Numbered from the stretch's first letter, positions 48,901 through 60,649 are shown. The stretch: 64,000 nt of DNA from Darksidea phi (GCA_030770425.1 JASJFT010000154.1:44102-108101); one strand, 5' to 3'. Notes: a model not told the origin generated them from the letters alone. Made by a program: numbers and translations.

Positions 48901-51056
48901 AAGAACAACCTTGGTTCGTCAGGTAACAGATGGCATCCATGACGCTCCGGCGGAACGTCTCGTATGAAAAAAGCTCTCTACCCATGCCGCACCACTGAGC
49001 GCCTTGCCCTGTAAAGACAAAGGCTAGTGAGAGATCGTCCTTTGGCGAAGATTGAAAACTCTTAGATATCTCGATGTTGTGGAGATCACCGCACGGGTCC
49101 GTAATCGCAAAACTTCTCCAAGAAAGAAGCGATCGTCGCTGGAGCAAAGTATATGCAAGGGAGGGGAGAACATCAACCCCGTCGAAGGACTGTTCGTTCT
49201 GCTTGAGCCAGTCTTTGAAAGCCAGGCCAATCTCCTTCAAGCTCGATTCCTCGTGTGCAGACCAGGCAAGGAGCTGACGTCGCGTCGATCTCGTTCTACC
49301 AAGTCGCGCTGCGAGACCATAGTAGCCATTGGAGCGGTCTTTTACGGCCTGCCTTTCTGGTGGTATGACTCTAGTGGAGTGCTTGCCCTCGATACCGCGA
49401 AGATGCATATGGTGATAGGCATCTTCGACGATGGCATGGGCATTAGTGCCTCCAAAGCCAAAAGAGTTTACCGAAGCGCGACGCAGACCTCTCCCAGGCC
49501 ATGGGATAGGTTCGCGTGGGAACTAATAGACGTTTGTATACAATAATCATCTCATAGACATAGGAACATACCTTGATATTGAGAAATTTGGTATCGATCT
49601 CAGGATTAACCCTCTCAAAGCGCGCTAGTGGTGGTATTATACCGCGCTCCAGAACAAGGACTGTCTTGATCAAACCCGCAACGCCGGCTGCTCCCTCCAG
49701 GTGGCCAACATTAGCCTTAAGTGAAGAGACGAAGACTCCTGCTGTAAGCTTGTCCGCGCCGAAAGAAATACCTATTGCCGTAGACTCTAGTGGATCTCCA
49801 ACTACTGTTCCGGTGCCTACAGCTGTTAGCGAATTAGTTATAGAAGTTTAAGATAGTATATACCATGCGCTTCAACATATCTCGTTTCAGACGGATCGAG
49901 ACCAGCTCTTCGATAAGTGTCAGTAATCAAACGAGCTTGCGCTTCTTTACTCGGCTGAGCAAGTGGCGTATTGCCGTCTTGGTTACATCCGGTTCCCCGG
50001 ATGACTGCTCTGATTGTATCGCCATCTCGGACGGCATCTGAAAGCCGTTTGATGATGACAACACCAAAGCCTTCGCCGCGTGCATACCCATTCGCTTTGT
50101 CATTGAAGCTATGGCTTATGCCCTCTGGAGACAGAAACCCCATATTGGAGAGGCCGATCGTGGTATCCAGTGAGAAGATGAGATTGCACCCTGCCACAAT
50201 GCCCTGGGTATCGTTATGAATGTGACAGAGATCGGAGTGAATACACCACACGCACCATACAGCTTTGGCCGAGCCACAGTGATTGACATGATTGATCGAG
50301 AGCGACAAGACTACTCGAACACGCAGTGTCAATGGTGATGCTAGAGCCATGCAAGTTGAAGAACGAACTGATGCGGTTCGAAAGCATCGCTGCTGCAACA
50401 CCAGTACCTGCGTACTTCGGCATTAGTTCTGGATCTTTCGCCATCATCAGAAGATAATCCGCAGTAAAGCAACCGGTGTGAACTGATGTGTCCGAACCGT
50501 AAACTTTTTCTAGAGATATACCCGCTGGTTCATTGTTAGAGCATTCCAAGCGCAGGTGGGGTGTAAATACCGTTCTCGAGAGCACAATATGTTGTCTCCA
50601 GAAGCCCTCTCTGCTGTGGGTCCATGGAAGCAACCTCTTGCGCGGAGATGTCAAAGAACGCTGAGTCGAAAGCTGCTAAATTACCCTTCAAAAAATTCCC
50701 TCTTTGAGGACGAATCTGCTCAAATTCAGCCCTGGATATGGAAGGTCGAATATTGTGCATACCGTTCCCATCGCGCCGGCATCTGAACTGTAGTGAGCAG
50801 CATGGTTGACTCTGTCCTTTGGAAACTCCGAAGCTGTCGTCCGACCTTCCATAATCATCTCCCAGAACGACTCCACCGAGACTGCATCTCCAGGTAGTCT
50901 TAGAGAAAATCCAACAATGGCGATGGGCTCCATGACTAGATTCTGCGAACCACTGTCTGAAGGTATTTCGAGACCAAAGCCACCCGCGGATGATGAAGAA
51001 AATGTTGAAGGGGATGAAAGCAATTTCACCGATGAAGATTCAATGTTGACACTCAT
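42903..51056 (-). CDS. Highly reducing polyketide synthase (KS-AT-DH-MT-ER-KR-ACP)
   Basis: Eight exons, 50763-51056, 50571-50715, 50256-50524, 49864-50203, 49572-49816, 44165-49522, 43797-44117 and 42903-43742, join in frame into 2603 residues. [10 protein letters not shown] Cys at ~211, [12 protein letters not shown]is at ~348, KANVGHLEG His at ~388. [18 protein letters not shown] Ser at ~688. [16 protein letters not shown]is at ~1031. C-methyltransferase: [10 protein letters not shown] at ~1497. [13 protein letters not shown] at ~2025. [15 protein letters not shown] at ~2240 with SNYSAGN Tyr at ~2379. [13 protein letters not shown]er at ~2559. Every catalytic motif is intact, so full reduction and alpha-methylation are possible, as set by the enzyme's programme. 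There is no thioesterase; release needs a partner. Start chosen as the first true ATG (51056) with ACACC before it. Confidence 0.95.
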
Positions 51057-51195
51057 GGTGTCCAGATGGGCAGTGGAAGAGTAAAAACATGCCAAGCCTT
51101 TAATGCTGGATAGATCCCGTCATCCCGTCCCAACCGTGCACTTATCAAACATCTATATGAATCGGGCAGTTTGTCTGCCCGCGTACAATCATGTG

Positions 51196-51974
51196 CTACA
51201 TAGGATTGGCCGCCTGAGCCCTCCAGATCGCCCGCCTCATTACCTGCACAACGCCCGTTACCCCTGCACGATCTTTGATTCCCGGTATCTCATGACCACC
51301 TTCGTGGTGGAATTCGTCCCGCACGTCTTCCTTACACAGCTTTACCAGCTTTGGGGGCCACTGGAGTTCCCCGTGCTCGGAACGACCGATGATATGAGCC
51401 GTCGGAATGCGGATCACCTCGCCCACGCAGTCGTGATCCAATAGACTAAACACACCGCGCTCAAGGAGGTTCGGGTCAGCAGGGATACCACCGGAAAAGA
51501 AGATCGCGACCTTTAGGTTTGAGGAGTGTGACATGCTGCGTGCTTGGCGAACCAGCAGCGTGGACGCGAGCGCCCCACCCTGGGAAAACGCTATCAGACC
51601 GTCGAATGGACCTTCTACTTGGAGATAGCGTTCGATATTATTGAGGGCGGCTAAGCAGGATTCCGGGGAATGCTCATCGAAGTATCCGAAATATTGCCGA
51701 TCCGGCGAGAAAATCGCCTGGATCTCTGTACTGTCTCAACCGACTATCTGCAGCCTATGCAACGATGCAACGTACCTGGAGCCGCTTTTTCTGGAACAGT
51801 ACCCTCTACGAATTCGTACGTATGGCCGTCACCGAGTTGGTATCGCACCGCGCCTTCAGCGTTAAATTATGAGCAAGCGAGACAATGCGTCGATATATGA
51901 CATGTGTACTCACTTAGCTGGACTTCGAGTACTTGAGAACTTGTGCCCTGGCCATGGAGACAAAGGAAATGCAT
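51196..51974 (-). CDS. FSH1-type serine hydrolase (likely trans-acting PKS release enzyme)
   Basis: Three exons, 51914-51974, 51776-51853 and 51196-51725, give 222 residues in frame. MHFLCLHGQGTSS is the start of the FSH1/DUF341 alpha/beta-hydrolases, GPFDGLIAFSQGGALAS holds the nucleophile Ser (GxSxG as FSQGG), and FHHEGGHEIP the His; the Asp lies in the GxSE.. strand between (AHIIGRSEHGE). The gene ends 140 bp before the PKS starts, same strand. Enzymes of this kind, such as LovG in lovastatin synthesis, free the finished chain from a highly reducing PKS that lacks a thioesterase. That role here is inference from family and position, and the missing TE supports it. Confidence 0.88.
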
Positions 51975-52456
51975 ACTGAACAGGCGTGAATTGGCTTCGA
52001 GGCGGACTATTGGATATCGGCAATGGAAATGCGTGAAAGGGTAATCCGCTCTACAGAATGTCTTTGACGCCCGCGATATGGGCGCCTATTTAATACCCGG
52101 TTTTTGCTAATCAGATGGCTCCGCAGTTGATGGATATTATAGAACAATGTGATTCAACTTCTTTTCGGAGTCCGAGCGCTTCACTGATCGATACACAGGC
52201 AGATTTATTGGACCTCAATTCAGCCGACCTTTCCGCCGTCGAACTTGTCGGACATGTATGTTCCAGGTTTAGATACATTCGATCCAATTACAGCGAGAGC
52301 TGTACCGCCAAGTTTTTCACCATATTTTCCACTAGATAGCTACTCAGCGTGACGCCGTCCCAGCACACCACTAATCTACAGAATCTGCAGCCTGCCAACG
52401 GGAGGGGTTACATTCCAGCTACACCGAGGCCGATACATTCCTCGGGCTATTTGCAA
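51975..52456. promoter_or_regulatory. Promoter region of hydrolase gene
   Basis: About 480 bp between the exporter stop and the hydrolase start. CGG-type triplets occur (CGAGGCGGAC near 52000; GGGTAATCCGC near 52040) but no repeated, clear factor site. Confidence 0.3.
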
Positions 52457-54168
52457 TCAAGAAATCCTTACTGCATCATTTTGCCACATCATCAAAGTCG
52501 CCGGCACCTCAGCTGTGGCGAAGCCAATAAGGATACGGAGCTGCATATTGTACCCGTTGAGGAAAGTATCCTTGACTGCCGTCCTCAGCGGCTCGGAGAG
52601 GTTCTGAACCGTACCGATGGTGCGGAAGATCTGAGTGAGCTCTTGCGCGGAGAGCATCTGGATGAGTTGGTGTTTCAGGTCGCTGTTCATCACCGCTGTG
52701 ATGATGGCGAGGACAAGAGCGCCACCGAGCACGCGGATCTGCACCACGGCTGACGTCGCCGTTGCTTTGCCCTATTAGTAGGCGTTACACAGCGCAAGCA
52801 TTGGACTTACCAAGATCTCTCGTTTCGATGGCATAAGGGGTCATTAATGTAACCACGCCCATAGAGATGCCGCACCCAAAACCAGTAATGAACTGCAAGC
52901 CGTACTGGCCTTTCCAGAGAATATTGTCCAACGTCAATCGAGACATGAAGACCAAGCCTAGGATCTGGAGGATTGCGGCCGGAAAGAGCATGTAAATGAC
53001 AGGCACCTTGCGCTTCCCCACGATGGCAGCGGTGAAGGCTCCACCTACAGGTGTAGCCACGCCGAACGGTATCAGTCGCACTCCAGCATGCCATGGAGAC
53101 TCGTTGTTCACGGCTTGGAAACGTAGCGGGATCTGGATAATGCAGCTTGTGAAGACTGCCCCGCAGAGAAATGCATTTGCGAAGATGCCCATCACAACTC
53201 TACTCGTACAGAATCGCCAAGGGAATACGGGTTCCTGTGTATTGCTCCCTCGAAGCGTGACCAGTCTCTCATTTCCGAGGAATACTATCCACGCCGGAAG
53301 AGAAACGAGGAGCGGCACCAAGACTCTTGCTGATTTCCACGGCGCGAAGCTGCTCGCTTCCTCGAAGCCTGTGATGAGAAGCGTAATACCTACGAGCATT
53401 GAACCCGCTCCAATGATGTCAAGCTTGCCGAAATTGTAGACGTATCTTCGAGTCGACTGCTCGCGGTATGGAAAGTTGTTCGGCATGCAGAAGATGAGTA
53501 TGAGCAGACCAACGACACCCGCTGGTGCGTTGAGAAGGAAGACCCAGCGCCATGTCGTGTTCTTGCTGATCGCACCTCCAAGGAGCGGGCCGCACAGGAG
53601 GGATGTCGCAAACAGCGCTGTTACAAGTACAGTATACCTTGGAAACAAGTTCGCAGGTACCATCTCAAAGAGCACCACCATGACTAGTGAGTAAACTCCC
53701 GAACCTCCGAGTCCCTGAAAAGCGCGAAGGACGATGAGCTGGTTCATTGTTTGAGCGGCGCCGCACGCTCCAGAGAAGACGATGAAGACCAGGAGCGAAC
53801 CCAGTAGCACCGTTTTCCGTCCCACCAAATCGCTGAGTTTGGCTAGGACGACCATGAAGGAGGTGTATGAGAGCAGGTAGGCGGTAATGACCCAGCTGCT
53901 TCGTCCGAATTGCTCGAGGTCATCCGTGATGGAGACAAGCGACGTGCTCACGATGGAGATTTCGAAGTTGACCAAGAAGATACTCAGACATAGGCTATGC
54001 TCAGGTCAGTTGCGCCGGATACGATGGGAGTAGGCGAGAGTGTGTATACCCCAGAGTTAAGAGATGTAGTTTGGTGCCTTGAAGGAAATGCGGCGCAGAT
54101 GGCGACTGTCCTGCTTCGGCGTCCCCAAGAGCCACTGGCGACGATGCTACGCTCTTTTCAGTATCCAT
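52457..54168 (-). CDS. DHA2-type MFS exporter (drug:H+ antiporter)
   Basis: Three exons, 54050-54168, 52811-53994 and 52457-52764, join into 536 residues; the last intron uses an AAAG acceptor after CTACTAAT. Motif A (LSDLVGRKTVLLG, loop 2-3) and the DHA2 motif C-like G-rich helix (LLCGPLLGGAISKNTTWRWVF) are present, with RAFQGLGGSGVYSL before them. Fourteen hydrophobic segments are likely; ATSAVVQIRVLGGA marks the late helices. Such proteins pump small hydrophobic products outward by proton exchange, for self-protection and secretion. Same direction as the hydrolase and PKS, 480 bp apart, so part of the cluster by position. Confidence 0.9.
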
Positions 54169-54454
54169 TGCTGAGTCGTGAGGAGCAACAGCTGTTGTCC
54201 TTGCAATGTCGAGGGCGCTGTCGGGGCGTGGGCTTGCGCTGTTGATCCAGCCCAAGTCACCAATGAGCTACGCCTCCTGTATGACCGTTGTTGCAGCACC
54301 TGCACCCCAATCAAACAGTGTCTTGACCCGGCAAGGCGCAGCACTAAATTGGCCTCGCCGCACAAAGTTCGGCATTTTAATATTGTACACACGCGTTTTG
54401 AGAAACGCACATGCGGACGAGGCGATCTGCAAGGATCATAACTACCGTGGACAT

Positions 54455-54765
54455 ACAAAGGAGGGATCATGAACGGGCGAGCCCGCTGTTGGGTGGCACA
54501 AGACCGGTGCGGGGAAGGGGCGCGAATCAGATACGTCGTTATATAAGCATTTTTAATAAGGATTTAAGAGAGCTAGTACTGGGTAGTAAGGCTAGGGATA
54601 GCTTTACGAAGTAGTAATAGTACAGGGTTGTATGTAGAGTATGTACAAGATAGGTATAGCTTGAGCACTTGATAGCGTTCGGGAAGACCCACGGGCCGAG
54701 CTTCCATACAAATTATGTCTGTGCACGCGAACACGCTAGCAGCCCGTTCATGACCCCTCCCTTGT
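54455..54765. mobile_element. TA-flanked MITE (Tc1/mariner-pogo type ends)
   Basis: The left end (CAAAGGAGGGATCATGAAC.., just inside a TA at 54454-54455) and the right end (..GTTCATGACCCCTCCCTTG followed by TA at 54765-54766) are inverted copies of ~23 bp with two differences. A TA duplication is the signature of Tc1/mariner/Fot1-type transposition. The 309-bp body codes for nothing. It separates the MFS exporter from the rest of the cluster. Confidence 0.75.
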
Positions 54766-55573
54766 ACAAGGGGCAGCATGAACGGATTGTCAATGGGTCG
54801 ATTTTGCCATAGCAAATTCTTCGCACAAAAGCTCTCTGTGCGGTCTGTGCAAGCGCGGCCCGCAGTAAGTCCCATTCATCGCACCCCTGTCCAATATGGG
54901 TTCGGCGTTCGTGGAGCCCCGCTAATGCAACTGCGGGCAACGCCCGCAGTGCAAGCTTTGTCGATCACGTCTTTGATCCGCGACAGCGTCCCCAACACGC
55001 CCTCCTCGCAGGTTAGGCCCTATATTGGAAAAGCTCACAAGGTGGAGCCCGCATCGAATCCTTCCACAAGGGTCGACGTGTCGCTCCGTTATCTTTTTGG
55101 ACGCCGACGCGCTACGGTTCTGTCGCATATCAAGGAGGGTGTTCTTGGCCGATGCTTCTTGGGATGAGGGCGAGGATCGAAGGTTCAATGGAGGGTTAGG
55201 ATTAGATTGAGGATACCATGCCCTACTTCACATCAGGCGATCCGTCCGCGGAGACACGTGATACTTGCCCGCAACTGGGTTGCCGGAAAGAGATTAGGGC
55301 ACTTGATTCACACCACCGGCTGCTACAGCGCCTTGATAGGCTCGCGAAGTCTACGATGTCTCGGAAGAAGGATCGGGTCCTGGACATAGTCGCTGAGCTG
55401 GCGGCTCAAATCACGTTTGCAGTGTATTGTTGGTGAAAGCGTTATTGCAAGAAGGTGAAGAAACCATGTAAGTACTTGAGCGAAAGCATCATACTCTATG
55501 TACCAGCCAACTTTGGCACACTCAAAAGGCGCAAGTATTCTAGCTAGGTCCCATTCGGTCTCTATCCTCCCGT
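54766..55573. other. Intergenic; no gene recognised
   Basis: Short frames on both strands, e.g. 54778-55167, with no known relative. Next to the MITE. Confidence 0.4.
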
Positions 55574-56852
55574 CTACACAACTTCCACCCTTCGCGAGCA
55601 CGCAGTGCTCCCTGTGGGCACGTGGAAATACCCGATATCATCATCATCAGTCTCACCCCCGGTGACGCTGAAGTCATGCCGTCCAAAGTCGGGAACGCTC
55701 CTCAGCTTGTATGCACTATCCACAGCTCTGCTCGTGGACTCATTCGCTTTATCGGAGCTCCCGAGTCGCTCCATCTTGCTGGAATCAATCCTGTGCCCAT
55801 TCTTGCTGCCGCTAATCTTGGACTTGATTGAATCGGCGTAGTGGCTAACTACTTTGCCAACGAACTTGGACACGGAAGTCCAGACTGGCTTGTAGATGGG
55901 GAGACAAGCACAGATGATAGCTGTCGCGTCGTGGATATTCGTCCATTGCTCGGCTTCGTAGAATTTCACTGTTGTCGTTAGTCATGTTAAGATTCGGAGC
56001 AGGTGTCGGGCGTATGCGAGGCTCACCATATCTTGAACCAGGCTGGTAAACATAAGCGAGTCGAACAATCTGCGCAATTACAACGAAACCACCAAGAGCA
56101 AATATGGCCGCGACTGCGATTTTAGTGCGCGTTGGGAGCTGCAGTTTGCAGACCATACGAATCGGAAGGACCAGGATAGCAATATCGATGAACAGGTCAA
56201 CGATGCCCGTCCCAAGGTACATGGCGTTGAAATTGAAGCACTTTCCAGGCTTGGATCGGTGCCAGAAGGCATCGATTGGCTGGCAAGTAAGCAGATTGGC
56301 GACCTGGCTTGCGATGTACCAGGCAGTCGAGAGTAATATGAGGGCGAGCGAGATCTGTTTGTAACCGGTGGTGACGAAGAAAATGCGTCGGTAGAAAAGG
56401 AGTATGGATACCTTGACGCAATAGATGGATGTAATGACGAAGGTATAGGCCAGGAATAGTGACTACTCGTGGCGTTAGTTTCGACGCTGTTAGCAAAGTT
56501 CAAAGGAAGCGCACCTCAAGATAGTTCGACAACATGTTGGCGCTTTTAGGGTTCTTTTTCGTCGACATTATGATCTGCTCCATCTCCAGTCCGCCGCCGC
56601 CTGTTATGACGCCTACAACAGTCAGTCAAATATCCGGTATGATAGGTAAAGCAGAACCGAACCCCAAATTGCGAAAGCTGCACCAGTATAGTACAAGGCG
56701 AGAGCCGCCAGAATCCAATAGTCATCCGACTTGACACCCTGTTTGGTTTTGATCTTGCAGAAGAGCCTGATGGCTACTGAGAGACCAGAGAGAACAACCC
56801 AGGCAATATTCGCGTCGAACTGCGACTGCCCACGAGAATTCAGTCCGAACAT
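55574..56852 (-). CDS. Rhodopsin-like 7-TM membrane protein B
   Basis: Four exons, 56663-56852, 56515-56612, 56027-56462 and 55574-55968, give 372 residues in frame. The start MFGLNSRGQSQ at 56852 is the first true ATG. Family marks: FCKIKTKQGVKSDDYWILAA (first loop), GVITGGGGLEMEQI (second loop), SIYCVKVSILLFYRRIF, LLTCQPIDAFWHRSKPGKCFNF (paired extracellular Cys), and FYEAEQWTNIHDATAIICACLPIYKP, the conserved last-helix block. A Ser-rich tail follows. Its start is 612 bp from the divergent monooxygenase, so the two probably share a promoter region. Confidence 0.88.
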
Positions 56853-57463
56853 GGCGGAAGAGAAGCGAGTACGAGGCGAAGGAGTAGAAAAAGGCTTGAG
56901 AAAGACTGAAGGCTGAAGATCATGCACAGAGGATTAGCGTTAACACAACGGACTTGAACCGCCTTGGGACATGCGCGAGTAAATAAGACGGCACCCCATC
57001 GCGGTGGATTGCCAAGGCAGTATCGCATCAGGTGGTAGCGCTTTGAAGCTGTTTGCTTGCGGCTTATACTCCCCGACGGGCATTTAGAAATGCAACGCTA
57101 AATGTGACCCATGGTGTCGTACCACACACACCACACCACACCTGGGGGGCCGGCGGAAGGTGAAACGCTCCGGAGCGGAATGCCTTTCCCGGGCGTTGGG
57201 AGCTTGAGTCGAAGTTTCGCTACGAGATCCTTTTCCTCCAATCACCCGGTCAATGCCCGAGAACGACGGTAAACCAACGTAGGTTACTGCAGGTCGGAAA
57301 TCGCCTCGTGCGCCACTTCAGCCGGCTTGGCGTGGTGCTGTCATTAGTCAGTGGATATTGCATATGGCGCAGCTGCAAGCGCCTTTGGCTGCCTACACCA
57401 CTCCATACTCGAGACCCATCCTCTACCTTTGACATCAGCCTAGAAACTCGCTGTCACTTCAGC
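56853..57463. promoter_or_regulatory. Shared divergent promoter region with CGCTCCGGAGCG palindrome
   Basis: Between two divergent starts (7-TM protein B and the FAD monooxygenase). A perfect 12-bp palindrome CGCTCCGGAGCG lies at 57166-57177, and a CACACC-type repeat at about 57121-57141. Zn2Cys6 factors bind CGG/CCG pairs, so the palindrome is a candidate operator; nothing in the sequence proves use. Confidence 0.4.
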
Positions 57464-58822
57464 ATGTCAAAGGATACCATCATCGTGCGTAGTCGTAACA
57501 CGTGAGTGGACTTTGCTAAACATGTGCTAGATCGGCGGCTCTATCGCTGGGCTGATGTGCGGCGTCATGCTCAAGCGCCATGGCTACAACGTAATGATCT
57601 TAGAGAAAGAGACCTCGACAATTCGCGAAGGCTATGATGCCGGCATCAAGATTGGTCCCGATGTTCATGAATTCCTGAAAAAGCACAGTCGTGTATCGCG
57701 CGAGTTCACAATCACATGCACAGCTCCAGTCAAATTCAACATCGAAGGAAAGCCGAAACCAGAACACAAGCAGACGATGACCAGCACCAACTGGGGCCTG
57801 TTGGTAAGCATTCTGCGTGCCAACTTCGATGGTCTTGCCTCAAAAGCTGTACCAATTGCACCAAAAGCCGAGGAGGGTGACGGCACTGCCGTATTCCGTA
57901 ATGGAGCCAACGTGACAAATGTTGGCGAATTCGGCAACAGCGTACGGGTTGAGTTTGAAGATGCCACCTGTCGCACCGCACAGACCATTACTGCGGACCT
58001 CGTTATCGTCGCAGATGGCTCGACATCCTCATTAAGAAAGATCTTGCTGCCAGATGTCAAACGCCAGTATGCGGGATACGTGAGCTGGAGAGGAACTGCT
58101 CAAGAAGAGGCAGTCGACGAGGAAGCTAGCAAGAAGTATGCTGGGAAGTTTGCCTTCCATCTTATGGACCGCAACTACATCCTACAGTAAGTGACTCCTC
58201 CCCTTCAATATGGGAATTTGAGCTTACAAGTTATTGTAACAGTTACACGATTCCCACGGATGACGGCTCTCTCAACCCAGGAAAGCGTCTACATAACTGG
58301 ATCTGGTACCAGCGCGTAGCCGAAAACTCCCAAGAAATGAATACCATATTCACCGACATCAACGGAACCCAACACCACGGCACCGTGCCCCGCGGTCTTC
58401 TCGAACCCAAGGTCTGGGAGAAGCAAAAAGCCCTTGCTTCTACCACAATGCCTGCAGAACTCGCCCAAATTCTCCACAGTACTTCATCACCATTCGTGTC
58501 TAAGATCTACGACGTATCGTCACCCAAAGCTGTCTTCTTCGGCGAGAAGCTCTTCCTCGTTGGCGATGCGCAGACTACGATTAGGCCAAATGCGGGGATG
58601 AGCACTACGCATGCCGCATACGACTGCAATGAGCTTGAGAAGGTTGTTGAAGGGAAGCAGACACCGAGCCAGTGGGAGAAGGCTGTTCTTAGGTTCGGTG
58701 CTGCGCAGCAACGGTTTGCTCTAGTGATTGCATCATATGGACTTGACTCGAAGCTCGTCATGTTGTTGAATGCGATTCGATGGTTACTTCTTCTCCTTAG
58801 GCAGAAGCTGGGTATGGCATGA
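57464..58822 (+). CDS. FAD-dependent monooxygenase
   Basis: Three exons, 57464-57484, 57531-58186 and 58243-58822, form 418 residues. The first exon ends DTII and the second begins IGGSIAGLMCG, so the FAD-binding GxGxxG equivalent (GGSIAG) is made by splicing; MILEKE ends that fold. ADLVIVADGSTSSLR is the middle DG motif and FLVGDAQTTIRPNAGMST the GD motif that closes FAD binding. Related to salicylate/2,6-dihydroxypyridine-hydroxylase-like flavoproteins. A hydroxylation or epoxidation of the polyketide is the likely role by position. C-terminal LLLLLRQKL could be a membrane anchor. Confidence 0.85.
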
Positions 58823-59812
58823 TTATCCTTGGGATGCGCGGCACCGGGTTGGAGTGCGGACAATATAAATGTGGATTGATAGCTGAACCGCTACCCTCCC
58901 AAGCAATCCAATGCTTTCAATCTCAGGTAAAGGTTTGGAACTCGTATGATTACATGTGGGATCGCAGCATGTTGCGGATTTAACGAGCAGGGCTATCATG
59001 CTTCGAAATCTGCGAAGCCTGCTTCAGACTGTTGAAATAACTGACGTCTCATCTCCTCGAGATAGATAGCAATCGAGCATTCAGACCGTTATCCAGCCCA
59101 ACACCGATGTCTTTTGCACTGTCGTGTGGTGATTTCGACTATTACTGAGGGTATTAGCGCAGGCAGACAAGGCCGCCGCGCCGCACTCTAAACAAAAACG
59201 CGTTTCACGCCATATCTGGATCGATAGTGTCTCATATTGGCCGATATGGAAGAATTAAGGAAGTGTACCTTTTCCGCTCGGGATAATATTGCGTTGAGCA
59301 CCCTAACATCATTCCCCGCTTCTCTTCATTACCCAGCCGTTGACTTTAATGTATTTAATGTCTTTGATCGCGAAATGGAGCTGCTCTCCACACCTTGCTC
59401 AGTTCCTTCTTCGACAAATTCCCCATTCTTCCGTCTCAATTGGACTAGAATCTGCGCTCTCATCTTCATTCTCATTGATATTGGACGCCTTCTTCTTCAT
59501 GCCGCTAAGTTAATGTTGTTGAGTGTGTTATTGAACTCTTCTACCACACGAACAGCGTCTGTATTCATCTCCTCCTCTCCTCCACTATTTTCTCCATGTC
59601 CTGTTCCGCTCTCACACCTGCCCTTTTTCTCCGCTTCACGCCGTCCCCCGATAGATTACGTTTGTAGCCCAATGTTTTTCGATCAAGGGCCTCAGCCGGG
59701 CAAGTTTTGCCGCAATACCCCGTCTCCCAAGGCATATTCTATGATGATGTCTATAGTAAGGCTGTCCTATCGGGGCCGCATTCGATATAATACGCGCATA
59801 TATAGTAACTAG
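58823..59812. other. Intergenic; one doubtful frame
   Basis: A plus frame at 59237-59812 (191 codons) has one hydrophobic stretch but no family likeness, and its end touches the foldback repeat. I do not call it a gene. Confidence 0.35.
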
Positions 59813-60117
59813 CTTCTTGCGTTTCAAAGTATTCGGGACGAAATGCCCTTTTATGTCACCCTTTTGGATTATTTCGCGGGTTTGACGACGTGATGGCAGC
59901 TACTCATTCGATATAGAAGCTTCCTTAATCTACTTTATTAATCGAATGAGTAGCAGCCATCGCGTCGTCAAAGTCGCGAAATAATCCAAAAGGGTGACAC
60001 AGAAAGGCATTTCGTCCCCAATACCTTGAAACGCAAGAAGGTTGTTGGTTGCAGTCATTGCCTGAAGCGTCACGGCATGACTGCGAGGGCAACGGCCCGA
60101 GCCCTATAAAAGAGGGC
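59813..60117. repeat. Foldback repeat, copies D and E of the dispersed family
   Basis: Two arms of about 100 bp, 59813-59912 and 59941-60040, are inverted copies with a few mismatches around a 28-bp spacer. The right arm continues to about 60117 with the outer block AACGGCCCGAGCCCTATAAA seen in copies A and C. So the fullest unit is 59941-60117, about 177 bp, and the left arm is a partial one. Confidence 0.9.
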
Positions 60118-60649
60118 TAACTCTTATATATACTAGAATTAAAATTACTAATAGCTAAATATATAGCCTACTTACGAGTATCTATATTAAAAAGTATCGT
60201 TGATAGTTATACTATCTCTTTAGATAGCGACGTGTTTCGGTAGGGTAATTATTCTAGGGGTTTGAGCTTAAGACTAACCTAGCTTTGGCCGTAACCTAGA
60301 GTAAACTTCTTCGGCACAAACCCCTAGGTGAATATACTGTAAAATAACCGTAGGCTGCCAATGGACCTAGGGAAGGGGTTCGGAGGCGGGTGGACGAATA
60401 TCGATTTTAAGCCGAGCCGATCGGGCCGAGGAACGGGCGCGCCGAGCCCGCGTCGCCCTCGCTTCGGTAATCAAGCGGCACACGGAATTAAGGGGCGATG
60501 TTGCCGCCTAGATTTGGTCCCGCCTTCCAAATCTGGTTGACTTCTAGGTCGAGTGCTCACACACCAGTCGACCATCCCTCCCAATTTGAATGGTACGGCA
60601 GAGCCCCATCTTGCCTCATGGATCCCACCGTCCAACCCTGAAAAATCGC
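60118..60649. other. TA-rich then G+C-rich spacer
   Basis: 60120-60330 is TA-rich with many CTA/TAG triplets, like the degraded tracts further left; 60360-60470 is G+C-rich. No gene. Confidence 0.45.

Noticed and set aside
44783..49546. Several plus-strand frames of 60-180 codons inside the PKS
   Set aside because: They are antisense shadows of the PKS coding exon.
59237..59812. 191-codon plus frame before the foldback repeat
   Set aside because: No motif, no intron, Ser/Pro-rich composition; not supported as a gene.
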